Positions 49,001 to 60,072 are shown, counted from the stretch's first letter. The stretch: 64,000 bases of DNA from Pholis gunnellus (GCA_910591455.2 OU342816.1:15602138-15666137), one strand, 5' to 3'. Numbers and translations: made by a program. The notes: a model not told the origin generated them from the letters alone.

Positions 49001-52000
49001 GTCCACAGCAAAGCATTCATGATGGTTTGAGTATTAAGCACCAGTGCCATATTCTATAATCTAAACATGTTGTGACATATGTAATATATATTATACTTCA
49101 CTTCAGCACTTTTAGCAACCAAAAGTGAACCAGGATGTTATTATACTATCAACAAACAATGAAACCTCCTCTTGGACCCAAGCGAGCCACATTTGGGGTA
49201 CAGAGCGAGATTTTTAATCGAAGAGAGCGTCATAGAAATCAAAGTTCATAAAGAAATTAAAAAAAGAAATAACATTTTATTTTGTATCGAAAAAAGTCTC
49301 CTTAATGTAATCATGTTAACCATTTTACACACTGCAAACACCATTATAAACTATTCTACTAACTAACTAAGAAGATTCGCCACAATATCATGCATTTGAC
49401 GCCAGAACCGGCAAGACAACAACTCAGAGAATGCTTTGTAAATCTCGGACATAGCGTCTCACCCGGCATAGCACACAGCTAACAACATTAGCGCTTCACA
49501 CAGATTTCAACGGTATCGTCCAAATTACTCTCCGTCAAAGCGTTCAGGAGTTACAGCCAACAAGCCACAGAAAGCACAACTCCCACACTGCGAAATATTA
49601 TAACTGTATCATACCTTGAGTCGGTTTTGAGGGCCGAAACGGTGAAATCTGCAATTATTCCTTATTAGTAATGTGTTCTTCTGCTAGGTAGGTACGTCTG
49701 GAACTTAAAATGGCGTTTCTCTGTTCATCTGAGCCAAAATGGTGGTCAGAATGCCGGCGGCGAATCATACAGGGGGCTTGGGGCTTGGGGGCTGACCGCG
49801 GCACGGTTTTGGAGTTTTATTGGCTGAAAATTCTGTCAATCACTTCATGGAACACACGAGTGTGTTCGCATTGAGCACCCGGTTGTAACGAGTGGTCACA
49901 TGACAAGATCCGCCCGGCAGAGCCTGAGTAAGGGCTCCAGATAAACAGACAGACGAGGAAAATGCATCCAGGAGAGATATGAGAGGTCTAAATGGGTCTA
50001 AATGGGTCAAAATGATGCCAAACAGCTCTGTTAGGATAGATTGTACAATGTGAGTGATAAACAAAGTGAAATATAGTGAAATATAATTATAAAGTATATA
50101 AAAGTACAATGGAACAGCTGCAAATTCTGGTTCGAAAATGAGAACTTGGCATGTTTTGTTTTAGATAAACACCTATAATTGGGGTTTGCTTCACTTTATT
50201 TACACCAAATCTTTTTGTGAGGCACCTGCACCCTTTGTGCTATGAATTGGGCATGTTTTTAGGCTAGCCAGGGCCTCATTTAATAAATTACAGTGCTTTT
50301 TCTTCAGACGAACCTGAGAATTTTCCCTGTTTGCTGTGTTTAATGTGTTCAGCTACTATTAACCAGTAACATATACACAATATTTACTCATCTCATCAAA
50401 TCTCACAATCCCTAGTGTTATTCAAGCATCAACATTTTTACAATAGACCTTGTAGTTACAGAATTGTAGTCTCTTTTGTATGGGTTACAATTTTCAAGAA
50501 GAGGCCTAAAAAAAGGCTTAGGGTCCAAAAGATCACGGTTCACCGTGCTTCACCATCATAGGATTTACAAACAGATAGAAAACATTTGCGGACAATTGAT
50601 CATAAACAAACAACGATATTATACAACAAAGGGTTAAACTATTGCCGTCTGTATATGGCTACAGATCCCCGTGGTGTAATGCTAACGCTGATCTTCACTC
50701 AGTTACAAAGTCTCTCAGTTGGTGCAAAGTTCAGCTCTCTTATCGGTGTTACACCACTACTGGTTATCAGACCTGCTGGTTTTCAGATCTACTGGTTTTC
50801 AGATCTACTGGTTTTCAGACACAACCATTTGAGAGTCTCACCAGCGCGGCTTTGGCATTTCTGCTTTTTTGCTGTATTGAAAACGTACCAAAATGTACCG
50901 AACCGTGGCACCACTGTATCGTATTGAACTGAACCGAGAATTTTGTGAACTGTTACACCCCTAATAATTGTGTGTATTTATTTTATACTTTGTACTCCCT
51001 GATTTGAACGTCTTCAGGCTCTTTCCTCACAAGATGAGGTCATTTCATATAATCTATTTATAGTGTTTGTCAAAACCGCTTCAATGACAAAATCAAATAT
51101 TTGACATATATTAAATATTTAATATAAATAAATATCCTCTGCTAATGTTTTCATGTTCTATCTTTAACCCTTAATGTTTGAGTAAATGTAATACTCCAGG
51201 CTGAACACACTGAGCCGTCCTCTTTGTTTACCTTTGTTTACGTCTCCATGCGTCCACTGGTTACCTCGTGTTTAACGTCACATTGCAAAGTCTGCATCGA
51301 ATGCTGACTTACAGAAAGGGTTCATAAAGGAGTCAAAATGTCAGAGACTCAAACACTGGATGGTTTGACAGTGGGACAGAACTAAACCCTCAGGGACTTT
51401 ACGGAGCCTCAGTCTGTGAGTCTGTGAGGGTGGAGGTTGGGATTGGGTCTCTGCTTATCTACAGTTCCAGACAGATTGGTTCTGCCCTGTTTCTTTTCTG
51501 AATATTCAGATTTTCAGTATATTAATTACTTTACTAACTGCTTTACATGTTATTTTATTTACTACTAATATTTTTCAGTCCTTTATATTGCTTCTATTTA
51601 CAAAAAAGAAAAATCCTGTTTGACTTGACACTGTGTTTTATCTCTCTCTCTTTCATCTTCTATCATCTCTCCAGACTCTGTCAGGCTGGTGGATGGGACT
51701 AGTCTGTGCTCAGGCAGACTGGAGGTGAAGTCTAACCAGTCTAACCAGTGGTGGTCCTCAGTGTGTGAAGATGACTTTGACCAGCAGGATGCAGAGGTGG
51801 TCTGTAGGGAGCTTGGCTGTGGGGCTCCTTCAGTCCTCCAGGGGGCGCTCTATGGAGAAGTGGAGGCTCCAATGTGGACCAAAGAGTTCCAGTGTGGAGG
51901 CAATGAGTCTGCTCTCCTGCACTGTAGAAGCTCAGGCTCAGATAGAAACACCTGCTCACCTGGCAAAGCTGTTGGACTCACCTGCTCAGGTAGAAGAGGA

Positions 52001-52560
52001 GCTGCAGCGTTGATCTGGTTCATTTCTGTTCTACTGAAACTCACTTTGTTCTTTACTGACGACTCTCTTGTTTCTGTTCAGAACCTGTCAGGTTGGTGGG
52101 AGGAGACAGTCGCTGTGCAGGAACACTGGAGGTGAAACATCAAGGAGACTGGAGACCAGTAAATCACTATGGCTGGAGCCTGAAGACAGCAGCTGTTGCC
52201 TGTAGAGATCTGGACTGTGGCTCTGCTGTTTCTAACAGACGGAGAGTGGAGTCCTCAGAGAGATCTGTGTGGATGATCTACCTTAGCTGTCTTCAGTCTG
52301 GATCTGCTCTGAGGGATTGTTTAAGATCATATTTCGTTTTCTACATCGTGGATCTCACCTGCTCAGGTAAGCCCATCAATGACATCATCTCTGACAGCAA
52401 TGTTTCCAGTATGTTCCTTCCTCTGTCACAGTGACAGTCAGTGGGTTTCCATTGGACTGAATTGTAAAGTTATCCAGGACAACGACATCCTGAAGTGTAG
52501 AGAGGTGGGCTTGTTCCTGGAAGCTTCAAACCTCCATAGACTGCTGAGCTCCACCTGAGA

Positions 52561-52606
<46 letters not shown>

Positions 52607-52608
52607 AA

Positions 52609-52643
<35 letters not shown>

Positions 52644-55600
52644 TACACACACATGTACACACATACATAAACACACACACATAAACAAACACACACACGT
52701 ACACACGCGCACACACACATGTAGACGTGCACACACTCACACAAACAAACGTAAACACACACACTGAACATGAAGACAATGGAGTGAGGTCGTATTGTTG
52801 CGATAAAATAAAAAGTTTCAAAATAAATAAATAATTCTTCGTGAATAATAATTAAAGTGATGAATTATTGACTGTATGAACTGTACCAGCCTCCATGTTA
52901 AAATAAAACTCCTCAAAGGTTTCCTCTTAGTTTATAAAATGTGATGTTTCCTGAACGAACACATTCAAGTTAAAATCCAACATGTTAATCAAATCATAAG
53001 TTATTGATTATGTTTGTAGTAAATTAATATTCATGTAGTCAATGTATACTCAGTAATGATCTCTGTGTGCAGTGTGTTATACTGTTGGTGGTCGAGTCCT
53101 CCATAGCTTCAGAATGCAGCATGTGATCAGGGAGGCTGTTTGTAATCTGATATCAGCCTCACTGTTTCCTGTTCACTCTCCTACAGACGGATCAGAGCAG
53201 CATTGAGTTACTGCTAATGCTGACTCAGCATTTACTGCTGCTTCACATTAAAACACCTCAACAAGACAATCACAATGGGGGCTTTTATTGTGAAGCACTC
53301 ACAGGAAACACAATGCATTCATCACTGAGTACTGAGAGAGCATCATGAGTCGCTGCCTGTGATTTGCTGAACCATTTTAATCCCTTTTCTTTGCTGCCTG
53401 ATAATAATCAATATAATATCTTATTATGTCTTCTTAACTTTGTACATTTCTCTGTTTTTAGCCCCTCCCCTCACAATTGTCTGCCTTCTGAGGAAAGACC
53501 TTGTTAATAATAATTTAAATTACAAAAATAATAAATGTCTTGTTTGTCGTATTGTCACAAAAAAATATGACCCTTTAATCTCCTCTTCTGTGATTGGCTG
53601 AAACAGAAGGAGACGTCTAAACACAGTTTTGTTTTTTAATGCAGGTTCAACTGTCTGAATATTAATGTAACAATATCACAATACGTTTTTGATGTAAATT
53701 GCAAATATATTTCTATTATATTTACTTTAAACAACAAATGTGTGTCTATTTCTCCAGGACTCCAGGCTGAAGGAAATCACACATCAACAGGTAAATAGAG
53801 AAAGAAAACAGAAATAAAGAGCCAGCGAAGCATAACCAGCATTCATGTGTTAGTTTATATTTTATTAATTAAATTCATTTCTTTACTGACGACTCTCTTG
53901 TTTCTGTTCAGAACATGTCAGGTTGGTGGAAGGAGACAGTCGCTGTGCAGGAACACTGGAGGTGAAACATCAAGGAGAATGGAGACCAGTATATCACTCT
54001 GGCTGGAGCCTGAAGACAGCAGCTGTTGCCTGTAGAGAGCTGGACTGTGGCTCTGCTGTTTCTACCAGAGAGAGAGAGGAGTCCTCAGAGAGACCTGTGT
54101 GGAGGATCACCTCTGACTGTGTTCAGTCTGGATCTGCTCTGAAGGATTGTGTAACATCATATTCTTCCTCCATCGTGGATCTCACCTGCTCAGGTAAGCC
54201 CATCAGTGACATCATCAGTGACATCATCTCTGACAGTAATGTATCCAGGTGGACACACACATGCAGCAGCTAGAATGGCAGCAGACTTGTCTGATGAGCT
54301 GCTGCCTCAGTAAATCAGGTGCTGAATGCACCAAGATATCTTTATATATGAAACCTCCATGTCTGCTGCTTCAGGAGTCCTCTGGGCCGACCACCAACCA
54401 GCCTGAAGGGACTCCTCCTTCAGCTCCACAGCTTTCTTATTCACTGGTTTACACCAGCAGCTTCTTTGGTTTACACCATAACAGGCACCAATGACCTACT
54501 GGACACAACTTAGAGCAGCTCAGCTCAGCCGAGGACTCGTCAGTATCTCCACACCGTCCTTCACCCTGCACACTCCTTAAGGAGAGAGTCCAGCCCCATC
54601 TCTTTTAGATGTTAGGGATCATTTTATCAACACATTTATATTCTGGGTCACTGATGTTCTAACAAAAATAAAACAGAATGTTATTTAGCGTCTGGTGTCT
54701 TTTATCTCTCTCTTTCATCTTCTATCATCTCTCCAGACTCAGTCAGGCTGGTGGATGGGACTAGTCTGTGCTCAGGCAGACTGGAGGTGAAGTCTAACCA
54801 GTCTAACCAGTGGTGGTCCTCAGTGTGTGAAGATGACTTTGACCAGCAGGATGCAGAGGTGGTCTGTAGGGAGCTTGGCTGTGGGGCTCCTTCAGTCCTC
54901 CAGGGGGCGCTCTATGGAGAAGTGGAGGCTCCAATGTGGACCAAAGAGTTCCAGTGTGGAGGCAATGAGTCTGCTCTCCTGCACTGTAGAAGCTCAGGCT
55001 CAGATAGAAACACCTGCTCACCTGGCAAAGCTGTTGGACTCACCTGCTCAGGTAGAAGAGGAGCTGCAGCGTTGATCTGGTTCATTTCTGTTCTACTGAA
55101 ACTCACTTTGTTCTTTACTGACGACTCTCTTGTTTCTGTTCAGAACCTGTCAGGTTGGTGGGAGGAGACAGTCGCTGTGCAGGAACACTGGAGGTGAAAC
55201 ATCAAGGAGACTGGAGACCAGTAAATCACTATGGCTGGAGCCTGAAGACAGCAGCTGTTGCCTGTAGAGATCTGGACTGTGGCTCTGCTGTTTCTAACAG
55301 ACGGAGAGTGGAGTCCTCAGAGAGATCTGTGTGGATGATCTACCCTAGCTGTCTTCAGTCTGGATCTGCTCTGAGGGATTGTTTAAGATCATATTTCGTT
55401 TTCTACATCGTGGATCTCACCTGCTCAGGTAAGCCCATCAATGACATCATCTCTGACAGCAATGTTTCCAGTATGTTCCTTCCTCTGTCACAGTGACAGT
55501 CAGTGGGTTTCCATTGGACTGAATTGTAAAGTTATCCAGGACAACGACATCCTGAAGTGTAGAGAGGTGGGCTTGTTCCTGGAAGCTTCAAACCTCCATA

Positions 55601-57492
55601 GACTGCTGAGCTCCACCTGAGAGGACACACCTGTCTGTCTGTCTGTCTGCCTGTGACATCACGTCATTATTCAGGATTCATCTTGTTCAATGGAGGGTAA
55701 ATGTGAGCTGTCATCATCTCTCTCTGTGTTTACAGACCTGCTGCTTCAGCCAATCATCACTGTGTCCTCCTCAATGTACGGGGTCTCCGAGGCCCAGCAG
55801 CAGGGGGCTCCGGTGCTCAGGCGCTCCACCTTCACCATCTGCTGCTCCATCCAGCCACAGTACCCAGGAGGCTCCTTCCAGCTCACCTTCACCTCCTCCA
55901 ACTCAGCACACAACTACACCCAGCCAGCTGTCAATCACTCTGCCCACTTCCTGTTTCCTGCTGCAGAGCCCGCCCACCAAGGAAGCTACAGCTGTGTTTA
56001 TCACCTCTATCTTTTTAATCATACCTTCTCCTCTGAGAGCCGTCTGCTCTCCATCACTGTCTTAGGTAAGCTGACTGTTTACATGCAGGTTTGAAGATGA
56101 TTGGTCCAAACTGACTGAAGATGATCAGCTGACCACAGAGTCCATGTTGTTGTTTCTGGAATGACTCTGTGACTCCTGTCATTGTGTTACACATGTCATA
56201 TAGAAACCAAACCTAAACACAGTCTATAAAAGGCAACAGCTAACAATCTACTGTAGGACAGAGCAGGTTTGGTTACCAGGATAACTCTGGCTCTCTGAGA
56301 ACAGAAGCACCTTCTGACGTGACCAATCACAAAGCTCCACTGCCACCACATCAGTCATAACACCTCTTAGCCTTACAGTGATGATATCATTGTAACATGA
56401 AACCAAAAGTAACCAGATAAAATGTAACAATGTAACAAAAACACAAACCTTCGTTCTGACTGGCTCTAAAACTGAACATTTACTGCTGAAGACTTTAAAC
56501 TCTGTATGAAAAGTGACACCGTCTGTCTTTAGACCCTCGAGTTCATGGAAACAGTTTTTAACTGAAGTCACTTGTTGCTTCCTGTTTCTACCATCATGTT
56601 GGTCTCTTTTAAGAACGACCTCGATTGTTCCAGGCAGCTACATCTGGTACTGAACAGAGAAGTCAAAGCTTCATGTGTTAAAGCTGCATTCTCTCTAATG
56701 TCCACCAGGGGGCGACTCCTCTGGTTCTATGAGAAAATGACTCTACCTCTCTCTTGATTTATTATCTCAGTAAACATGAGTTTTTGGTCTCAATCTCTAG
56801 TGTCAAGTCTTCTTCAATACAGCATGATGTTCATTTAGTAAATGATGGTCCATTTAGAGTCAAACAGACCATAAAGCAGGGGATGCTTTAGGGGCGGGGC
56901 TATACAGTGATTGACAGGTCTCTACCAGAGATGTATACAGCGTCTCTACGTCACTCCTCCTCAGTCCAGATATGGTCACTTCCTGTTCACTGGTTGTAAA
57001 TAAAACAAGATGGCGACGGTCACAGTCCACAGACCAATGAGTGACGTCTTGACGACTACGTCCACTTCTTCTATAACGTCTGTGGTTCAAACCGTGAACA
57101 GGAAGTAAACATAAAGAGTAATACGTGTCAGTGATTGTAGATTTCAGGGTCAATGGGAGCTGTTGGACTCATGATGTTGTGTGATGATGACTGTCCATGT
57201 GTTTGTTCAGATCCAACACCTCTGATCATCAAAGCGGTCGTCCTGCCGCTGGCTCTGCTGTTGGTGAACGTTGCCCTTTACGTCTACTGTAAGGTACTGA
57301 CACACGTCTGTTGTTTAGACCAGCCACTGAAATGAAGCTCTGACTCTGTGTTTAGTGAACTGAAGACAGGACTGTGCTGTCATGTCTCTGCAGGCCAACA
57401 GGGGGCGGATGCCGTGCAGACAGAAGAACACTGAGCTGGATCGTTATAACCTGGGTGTTCCTGCAGCTGAAGAAGAAGAAGGAGCAGAGTAG
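43006..57492 (+). CDS. Membrane receptor with six SRCR domains and one Ig-like domain
   Basis: Predicted type I surface protein of the scavenger receptor cysteine-rich superfamily, probably immune or mucosal; ligand unknown. Exons: 43006-43090 (signal peptide, LLMLLMLLW core; ATGs at 43006, 43030 and 43048 share the frame), 48200-48232, 48354-48638 (SRCR a1), 51675-51989 (b1), 52082-52366 (c1), 53758-53790, 53912-54193 (a2), 54737-55051 (b2), 55144-55428 (c2), 55736-56065 (Ig-like, CC and SYSCVYH cysteines), 57211-57293 (helix LPLALLLVNVALYVY), 57394-57492 (32-residue tail). All internal exons up to the helix are phase 1-1 and the total is 2430 bp, 809 residues. Domains b have eight Cys (group B pattern); a and c have six. 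It could be expressed with or without the second block, or the second block could have its own promoter. No single mammalian orthologue is obvious. Confidence 0.82.
43157..44209 (+). repeat. 1-kb imperfect CA/TACA/CGCA microsatellite in SRCR intron 1
   Basis: Almost continuous alternation of CA with TA and CG steps, mostly 'cacatacgcacatacacac'-like phrases. It keeps frames open on both strands (His/Thr/Tyr on one, Cys/Val on the other), but these frames are repeat artefacts. Confidence 0.95.
45780..46090 (+). repeat. Inverted repeat arm 1
   Basis: Reverse complement of 50963-51290, with anchors such as 'gggttaaagatggaac', 'atcaaatatttgattttgtc' and 'ttcaaatcagggaatacaaa'. It lies inside the hAT-like element. 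Confidence 0.8.
46587..47043. repeat. Minisatellite, 45-46-bp unit, about 10 copies
   Basis: Unit 'gggagtgagggatgaggagg' followed by 'taaggaaacatgagaacacc' and 'agggta', with few changes between copies. It lies inside the hAT-like element. The three open minus-strand frames here (Pro/Ser/Leu-rich) come from the repeat. Confidence 0.95.
49240..50530. repeat. Dispersed element copy 2 (related to 37480-38430 and 45541-45770)
   Basis: The 49551-49740 part matches 45541-45770 inside the hAT-like element ('gccacagaaagcacaa', 'actgtatcataccttgagtc', 'ttaaaatggcg'). The whole stretch shares ordered blocks with 37480-38430. No coding frame. Confidence 0.6.
50850..50965. repeat. Teleost DNA-element remnant ('gttacacccctaat' end)
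   Basis: Ends in 'gtgaactgttacacccctaa', preceded by 'taccgaaccgtgg' and 'attgaactgaaccga', phrases common in fish non-autonomous DNA elements. A 16-bp tandem repeat (ctactggttttcagat, 3-4 copies) lies just upstream at 50757-50819. Confidence 0.5.
50963..51290 (-). repeat. Inverted repeat arm 2
   Basis: Reverse-oriented copy of 45780-46090, in the copy A-only stretch between SRCR exons a1 and b1. It is probably part of a second, damaged member of the same transposon family. Confidence 0.8.
52563..52765 (+). repeat. CA microsatellite at the duplication junction
   Basis: A (CA)n tract that begins inside 'gagaggacacac'. Copy B has the same 'gagaggacacac' at 55619, but without a long CA run and followed by 'ctgtctgtctgtctg'. 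The sequence right of the tract matches that right of the intron 1 CA array (44205 onward). The tract therefore joins the end of copy A to the start of copy B. Confidence 0.85.
52762..55624 (+). repeat. Tandem duplication, copy B (SRCR exons 2'-5')
   Basis: Second copy of the SRCR block. The b exons encode identical proteins. The c exons differ at one residue (Leu/Pro in 'IYxSC'). The intron after exon a is almost identical. It has no copy of the signal-peptide exon. Confidence 0.9.
56860..57125. repeat. Probable dispersed repeat in the intron before the transmembrane exon
   Basis: Contains 'gattgacaggtctctacca', 'aacaagatggcgacgg' and 'aatgagtgacgtcttgacg' followed by 'tacgtccacttcttctata', a set of phrases I recognise from repeated teleost intergenic elements. 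Class not determined. Confidence 0.45.
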
Positions 57493-57833
57493 CTCCTCCA
57501 AGGAGCTCATCTCACATCCAGATGATTTCTACCACACAACCACCATCAGCTCCCTTTGATACGCATGTTCCCTTAAACCTTAAGGCTGAACATGATATCA
57601 CTTTATTATAGCCTGTCTGTCTTACTCTCAACAATGTGTTGGTCTCTCCACACGGTCTGACTTCCTGTCTGTGGCTCTCAGCTCCAAGCCCATTGGTTCC
57701 TGCTGAAGACATGAATCTTTATAAACACCTCACAGATATAAAGTTTCATTTAAAACTAGACTTGAGAGCAGGTTTACCAGAGTCCAAGCAGGAACCACAG
57801 ACTATGAGGAACAATGTTAATGTGAGATATTAG

Positions 57834-57839
57834 AATAAA
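57834..57839 (+). terminator. Probable polyadenylation signal of the SRCR gene
   Basis: AATAAA about 340 bp after the TAG at 57490-57492, with no other coding exon between. Confidence 0.5.
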
Positions 57840-58084
57840 CATGAAACATTGACTTCTATCTTCTACATTCTGTAGAATGATACTCAATGTTGACAATCTG
57901 TTGCTGTTTGTCCTCTAAAACATATAATGAGCTTCATGACTTCACTTTAGCGCTCCTTGTGGTTCACATGACCCTTTTATTGTAGTGAGCAACATTTATC
58001 TAAAAGATAATCAGAATAATATAAATATGAACAACGTCCCGCTGTGATCAGCCCCTAAAAACTAATTTATTTCAGATTCAGAAG

Positions 58085-58640
58085 TTTTTACTATTTTGCT
58101 CATTGTTCTTAATCATTGTAGTTCATTTTGTAATTAAGGATTTTGCTTGTTTTTTTATAATTTACTTAAATCATTTGCATTTTGCTTAGTTTTGTCATTA
58201 AGGATTTTACTTATTTCATTAGAATGTCGCTTATTGTTGTTCATTAATGTTGCAATCAAGGTATTTACATTTTTTCATAGTTACGGATTTTTCTCATTTC
58301 ATAAGAATTTTACAAATTGTTGTACTTCATAAATTGACTTAGTTTTGTAATTAAGGAATAAAAACAAATTTAATAAAGTATTTTGCTTAAATCATGAGCG
58401 TTTCGCTTTATTTTGTAATTAACGAAATTTCCTTCTTCATTAAGATTTTACAATATTATATAATTACGGATTTTTATTATTTTTACGACTAAAGATTATT
58501 TTTATTAATAATTGTGTTTTGCTTATTTCATAAGTGTTAATTTTCTAAATGAGGGTTTTCAATTTATTTGATAAAGATAATGATTTTTCTCATTTCATAA
58601 GAACTTCTTATTCCTGTATTTAAATATTTTAATTACTTTT
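58085..58640. repeat. Degenerate AT-rich tandem repeat
   Basis: Loose repetition of 'ttttgtaattaaggatttt', 'gcttatttcataag' and 'gatttttctcatttcataag' at roughly 50-70-bp spacing. No coding potential. Confidence 0.55.
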
Positions 58641-58984
58641 GTATTAAAGGAATTGAATACAAAATATCCGAACTAATCAAACAATCTGAATAAAATATGA
58701 ACCCTTACGTAAAACTAAACACACATACTTGTACTGCACAGATACATGTAGTACTACTTTAACAAAGTACTTTAAGAGGGTAAAATACATTTAAACCTTC
58801 GTGGTAGACCTTAGGATACTGAACACATCATTCCAGTTTAAAGGTAACTTAGGTCTCCTCTGTGGAGTGTTGGGGTGCTACACATGTAACATGTTCAGCT
58901 CTGATACTAACAGAGGGAAAGCCTCCTTTGTGGACCAGTACAGGTTTTCCCCACTGTCCCTGAACGCAACCTTAAGTAAACATG

Positions 58985-59285
58985 TGTAAGTATTATCAGC
59001 ACAATTTACTTAAAAGTATCAAAAGTAAAAGTACTCATGCTGCAAAAAATGGCCCCTGTCAGTATTTTACTATGAAATAGTTTATTTATCTTAAGAAATG
59101 TGAATATTTTCTCAACACATGAAGGAACACTCAATCCTTCAGTATTTAGTTTTACTTAAATTAAAGCAGCAAATACTCCACAACAAGTGAAAACATGTGA
59201 GTAATATCAGCACAGTTGAGTTAAAGTATCAAAAGTAAAAGTATTCATTCTTTGTTTTGTACTTAGTTACATTCCACCACTGGTG
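58985..59285 (+). repeat. Teleost dispersed repeat, 'GTAAAAGTAC' type
   Basis: Two 'atcaaaagtaaaagta' phrases and an end reading 'tagttacattccaccactgg', as in the other copies of this family. From 59300 to 59990 I see no gene. Confidence 0.6.
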
Positions 59286-59989
59286 GCAATTAATAAGTTA
59301 TGACACATAGTAGCCTAATAAACCCTCATAACCCCCAGAGGACGTTCACTGAGTTCAAACGCTCCACGACTGCCCCCTACTGGCCCAGACAGACTCCAAC
59401 ACTGATCGACTCAAAATGGACAGAGAGACCACTAATCCCCAAAATACAGTTTATTTTACGTTGAAATAAAATACATTAAAAAACAAATACAAGTATACAG
59501 CACCACAAATTAGAATGTAAGCACCCCGCATTTATTACACATCAGAGTTTCTTTTTCAGGAGACGTCTTCCTGTCAGTGCATGTAGAGTGCACATCTTGT
59601 AGTGGACAATTATGTCTGCGGGCTCCAAGTTGTCGTCCTAATGTGTGTCTGTGTTCTTTTTTTAAATACATTTATAAAGTTGTTGCATCAGGTTACAATT
59701 GCATGCTGAGGTCAATACTGCCTCTACTGTAAATACTGTGTGTACTCTCTGACTGCTTACATGATGCTACACTTAATAATCCGGTTGACCTCACAGGATC
59801 GATTGAGCCTTGAAGATTTGCCTCTAAATTCTTGAGATGTTTCATTCCCACGCTACCTCATCTGGTTGAATTCAAAATAAAAGAAAAGATGCAACACATT
59901 TGCATACTTTTGTCTAATGTATATAGTATGTGATCCTTTAACTATATTCTAGTTGTGTATATGTATAGGGTAGTGTTGACTTATAACTG

Positions 59990-60072
59990 TATATCTACTG
60001 TTGCTGTGGATAACCTGCTGCTGTAACAATAATTTCCCAATTTGAGGTCAATAAAGTCCATCTATCTATCTA
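59990..60072 (+). repeat. Retroposon 3' tail
   Basis: Reads 'ctgctgtaacaataatttcc', then 'gaggtcaataaagtccatct' and a short (ATCT)n run, the usual 3' end of a common teleost retroposon. The body upstream is not clearly recognisable. Confidence 0.5.

Larger units (their letters stand above)
44205..52566 (+). repeat. Tandem duplication, copy A (SRCR exons 2-5 and flanks)
   Basis: Blocks 44205-44868, 45200-45391, 48051-49001 and 51638-52566 match copy B at 52762-55624 in the same order. Copy A carries extra DNA: about 330 bp (44869-45199), the 2.66-kb hAT-like element (45392-48050) and about 2.6 kb (49002-51637). Confidence 0.9.

Noticed and set aside
48694..54494. An 81-codon frame conserved in both copies (48694-48939 and 54249-54494)
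   Set aside because: It lies within the intron after exon a and is conserved because the whole intron is near-identical; no splice sites keep it in frame with the receptor.
52762..57492. A second, separate SRCR gene made of copy B plus Ig and transmembrane exons
   Set aside because: No second signal-peptide exon is visible between 52366 and 53758, and all phases allow one gene of 809 residues. A separate promoter cannot be excluded.
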